Source: VAZQ01 sp036557705
GTDB taxonomy: Bacteria > Pseudomonadota > Alphaproteobacteria > Rhizobiales > Xanthobacteraceae
Length of the DNA: 64,000 bases
Direction of reading: 5' to 3'
Assembly (NCBI GenBank): GCA_036557705.1
Contig: DATBHB010000159.1
Span: 110,062 to 174,061 of the forward strand
Position numbers and translations under genes: made by a program
Shown: piece by piece, positions 59,984 through 64,000 of the stretch
Layout: each line of letters opens with the position of its first letter
Position numbering within the stretch: the stretch's first letter is position 1
The notes under the pieces: model-generated
Seen by the model: the letters and a program-made list of their open reading frames with translations, nothing else
Told to the model about the DNA's origin: nothing
The model's database searches: none

Positions 59984-60016
59984 GAGATAGGCGCGTTCAG
60001 CGAGTTTCAAACGCCT

Positions 60017-60808
60017 TCACTTTGGCCGAAGCAGGCCACTACCACGAACAGCGTCGCCCACGGCGATCTCGCCGCCCGTCACAACCTGGGCATAAACCCC
60101 GCAATCGCCATGACCGAAGCTTCGCATCAGCGTGTCGGGAATCGACAGATCGCGCTGCCCAGTCTCCGGATCCACGTTGGTCGCCGCGCAGCGGACGATG
60201 CGCTTAATGATTTTGAGACATGCTCCGCTCGCAACTGAAATTTCCCGCCCGAGCAAATCGAACTCGTGCCAAGCCGGCCAGCCGTCCACGTAAAGGTTGG
60301 CGCGAAAGCGGAGCGGATCGACCGACGCGCCGACGGCACCTTCTAGCGCGGCGACGGAAGCGAGGTTGATGATCGAGACCACCTTCTTGGCTACATCCGA
60401 GAAGCTGTGGCCCGGAGCGTGCAGCACCTTGGGCGGCCCGCGCAGCTCGCCGGCGCAGAAGTTCGTAAAGAAGCTTTCGATCTCTTCGCGCCCGGCGTGC
60501 GTCCGCAAGTCGCCGCGCGCTGCGTCATAGCCGTCGGACATGATCGCGAGCGTTCGGCTGGCGAGATCAAGGCGCGTTCGCAGCGTGGCCAACCGCTCGT
60601 TGCGCATCAGCATCAAATAACGCGTCTTGGGCTGATGCCGGGGCGCCGCCGGATCGAAACCGGAAGGGCCGTTCTCGATGGCATAGAGCCGATCGCCCGG
60701 AACCGTTTCGCCCGGAGCGAGCCTGATCCGCTCGAGCCGTTCGGCACTAAGCCCCTTCACCGGATACCGGTAAATGGCTCTTATGCTCGCGTGGTCCAAG
60801 CCCGCCAC
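60017..60808 (-). CDS. MOSC-domain protein
   Basis: A protein of about 263 residues with an N-terminal beta-barrel (ASIRAIYRYPVKGLSAERLERI) and a C-terminal MOSC domain (SDVAKKVVSIINLASVAALE, RFRANLYVDGWPAWHEFDLLGREI, CAATNVDPETGQRD, and HGDCGVYAQVVTGGEIAVGD). The invariant cysteine of RIVRCAATNVDP, which receives sulphur or molybdenum cofactor, is present. The start is uncertain: GTG 60808 is used here, TTG 60799 and GTG 60874 are alternatives. Members handle molybdenum-cofactor or sulphur-transfer reactions such as detoxification of N-hydroxylated bases. Confidence 0.86.
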   Translation of the reverse strand: MAGLDHASIRAIYRYPVKGLSAERLERIRLAPGETVPGDRLYAIENGPSGFDPAAPRHQPKTRYLMLMRNERLATLRTRLDLASRTLAIMSDGYDAARGDLRTHAGREEIESFFTNFCAGELRGPPKVLHAPGHSFSDVAKKVVSIINLASVAALEGAVGASVDPLRFRANLYVDGWPAWHEFDLLGREISVASGACLKIIKRIVRCAATNVDPETGQRDLSIPDTLMRSFGHGDCGVYAQVVTGGEIAVGDAVRGSGLLRPK

Positions 60809-60921
60809 CCTTCGCGCGCCGCCAGACCTGCGCAGCCCAGCGAAATTCTCCAAATCCTCTTTTCGGCAGCGCACAACGAACCCACATATGAGTTCGCGGA
60901 TTGCCGTTTCGGGATCCGCAA

Positions 60922-61086
60922 CTAGTGTGGCGGTTCAGAAGTCCGCATCATTCTTGCGGCGAGTCCAACATGCGGACTTCTGAACCAAAGCCACACTAGA
61001 TCAATAAGTTGCTAGTGTCCTTCGATTCCGAAGTTCGCAAACGAGGGTGCCGCACAATGAAGCGAACTTCGGAATCGGGACACTAG
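60922..61086. mobile_element. 166-base MITE-like double-hairpin element, copy 2 (inverted)
   Basis: It matches the element at 7132-7297 in reverse orientation at about nine bases in ten by eye. It begins CTAGTGTGGCGGTTCAGAAG and ends GGAATCGGGACACTAG. Both terminal CTAG tetranucleotides and both hairpins are intact, and more regular than in copy 1. It lies between the divergent MOSC and clpB genes. Confidence 0.78.
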
Positions 61087-61088
61087 CC

Positions 61089-61110
61089 GGCCTTGAGCTC
61101 CGTCAAGGCC
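61089..61110. promoter_or_regulatory. Perfect inverted repeat upstream of clpB
   Basis: GGCCTTGA and TCAAGGCC face each other around GCTCCG, immediately after the mobile element and 72 bases before the clpB ATG. It could be an operator or a small terminator. No convincing sigma-32 or heat-shock promoter could be assigned nearby. Confidence 0.35.
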
Positions 61111-61181
61111 GACCGTGCAAATTCCGTTGACGATGTTCCTCATGCGCCGGAACGGGCCGAGGATCATGCCGAGGAGATATC

Positions 61182-63776
<2,595 letters not shown>

Positions 63777-63809
63777 TTCGCTGAGTTTCGCTGCGTCAGA
63801 TACTTTGCT

Positions 63810-63860
63810 GTAGGGTGGGCAAAGGCGCGGTCCAGAAATAGTAGGGTGGGCAAAGGCGCA
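63810..63860. repeat. Truncated GTAGGGTGGGCAAA repeat, two tandem half-units
   Basis: GTAGGGTGGGCAAAGGCGC occurs twice, 31 bases apart and in the same orientation, without the complementary right arms within the window. It is the only degenerate copy of the family. It lies 34 bases after the clpB stop. Confidence 0.75.
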
Positions 63861-64000
63861 GTATCCCTACGGTGAAGACCGCGCGTGTGCTGGGCCGTTC
63901 GGGCGCCCTGGACGCGCTTGTCTTAACACCCATATCAGTTGCGTAGGCCAATACCGCGCGGGGGCAGGAGGCAGCTAAATGCCGTTGCGGTCATCTCCGC
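63861..64000. other. Window end, no gene recognised
   Basis: This 140-base stretch contains no convincing coding frame, RNA gene or further repeat arm. The window ends before the next gene can be seen. Confidence 0.5.

Overview
The window looks like chromosomal DNA of a high-GC alphaproteobacterium of the Hyphomicrobiales (Bradyrhizobium/Rhodopseudomonas/Xanthobacteraceae type). The best evidence is an imuA-imuB-dnaE2 mutagenesis operon preceded by a LexA box of the alphaproteobacterial form GTTC-N7-GTTC, the dense interspersed palindromic repeats, and an expanded set of Bug-type (tripartite tricarboxylate) binding receptors. No rRNA, tRNA, CRISPR array, prophage or intact insertion sequence is visible.

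Positions 1-31,000 hold a loose patchwork of small catabolic units. They include an enolase-superfamily dehydratase (3' end only), amidohydrolases, a type I extradiol dioxygenase paired with a fumarylacetoacetate-hydrolase-type enzyme, and an amidohydrolase / 4,5-dihydroxyphthalate-decarboxylase-like / SDR operon. A LigB-type dioxygenase is divergent from a dienelactone hydrolase. There are also an M20 amidohydrolase, an ornithine-cyclodeaminase-like enzyme, an M29/NicX-like protein, a cyclase-family protein, a ThDP enzyme and three orphan Bug receptors. Together they suggest scavenging of aromatic, heterocyclic and amide compounds, but the substrates cannot be read from the sequence. Housekeeping or accessory genes lie between them (HtrA-like protease, RidA-like protein, two Uma2 nucleases, pyrE).

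Positions 30,600-41,500 carry a leucine-catabolism pair (ivd-mccB, no mccA beside it), an MHS-type MFS transporter and a second orphan hydantoinase-B gene. Next comes a tight operon of two divergent M24-like proteins and an MmgE/PrpD protein, followed by a class II aldolase. A decayed BrnT/BrnA toxin-antitoxin pair follows.

Positions 42,100-52,900 form one coherent co-directional cluster. It encodes two paralogous polysaccharide-deacetylase-fold proteins, a complete ABC importer (binding protein, fused double permease, ATPase), two paralogous alpha/beta hydrolases of a family I do not recognise, and an aldehyde dehydrogenase. This is the best candidate for an undescribed pathway.

Positions 53,155-59,713 are the SOS mutasome operon (imuA-imuB-dnaE2). 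imuB and dnaE2 contain several palindromic repeat elements inserted in frame and apparently translated. A MOSC protein and clpB close the window.

At least eight families of palindromic repeats fill almost every gap. One compound family (seven copies) has arms that co-vary, and it supplies the stop codons of two convergent genes. No transcription factor is recognisable anywhere in the 64 kb.
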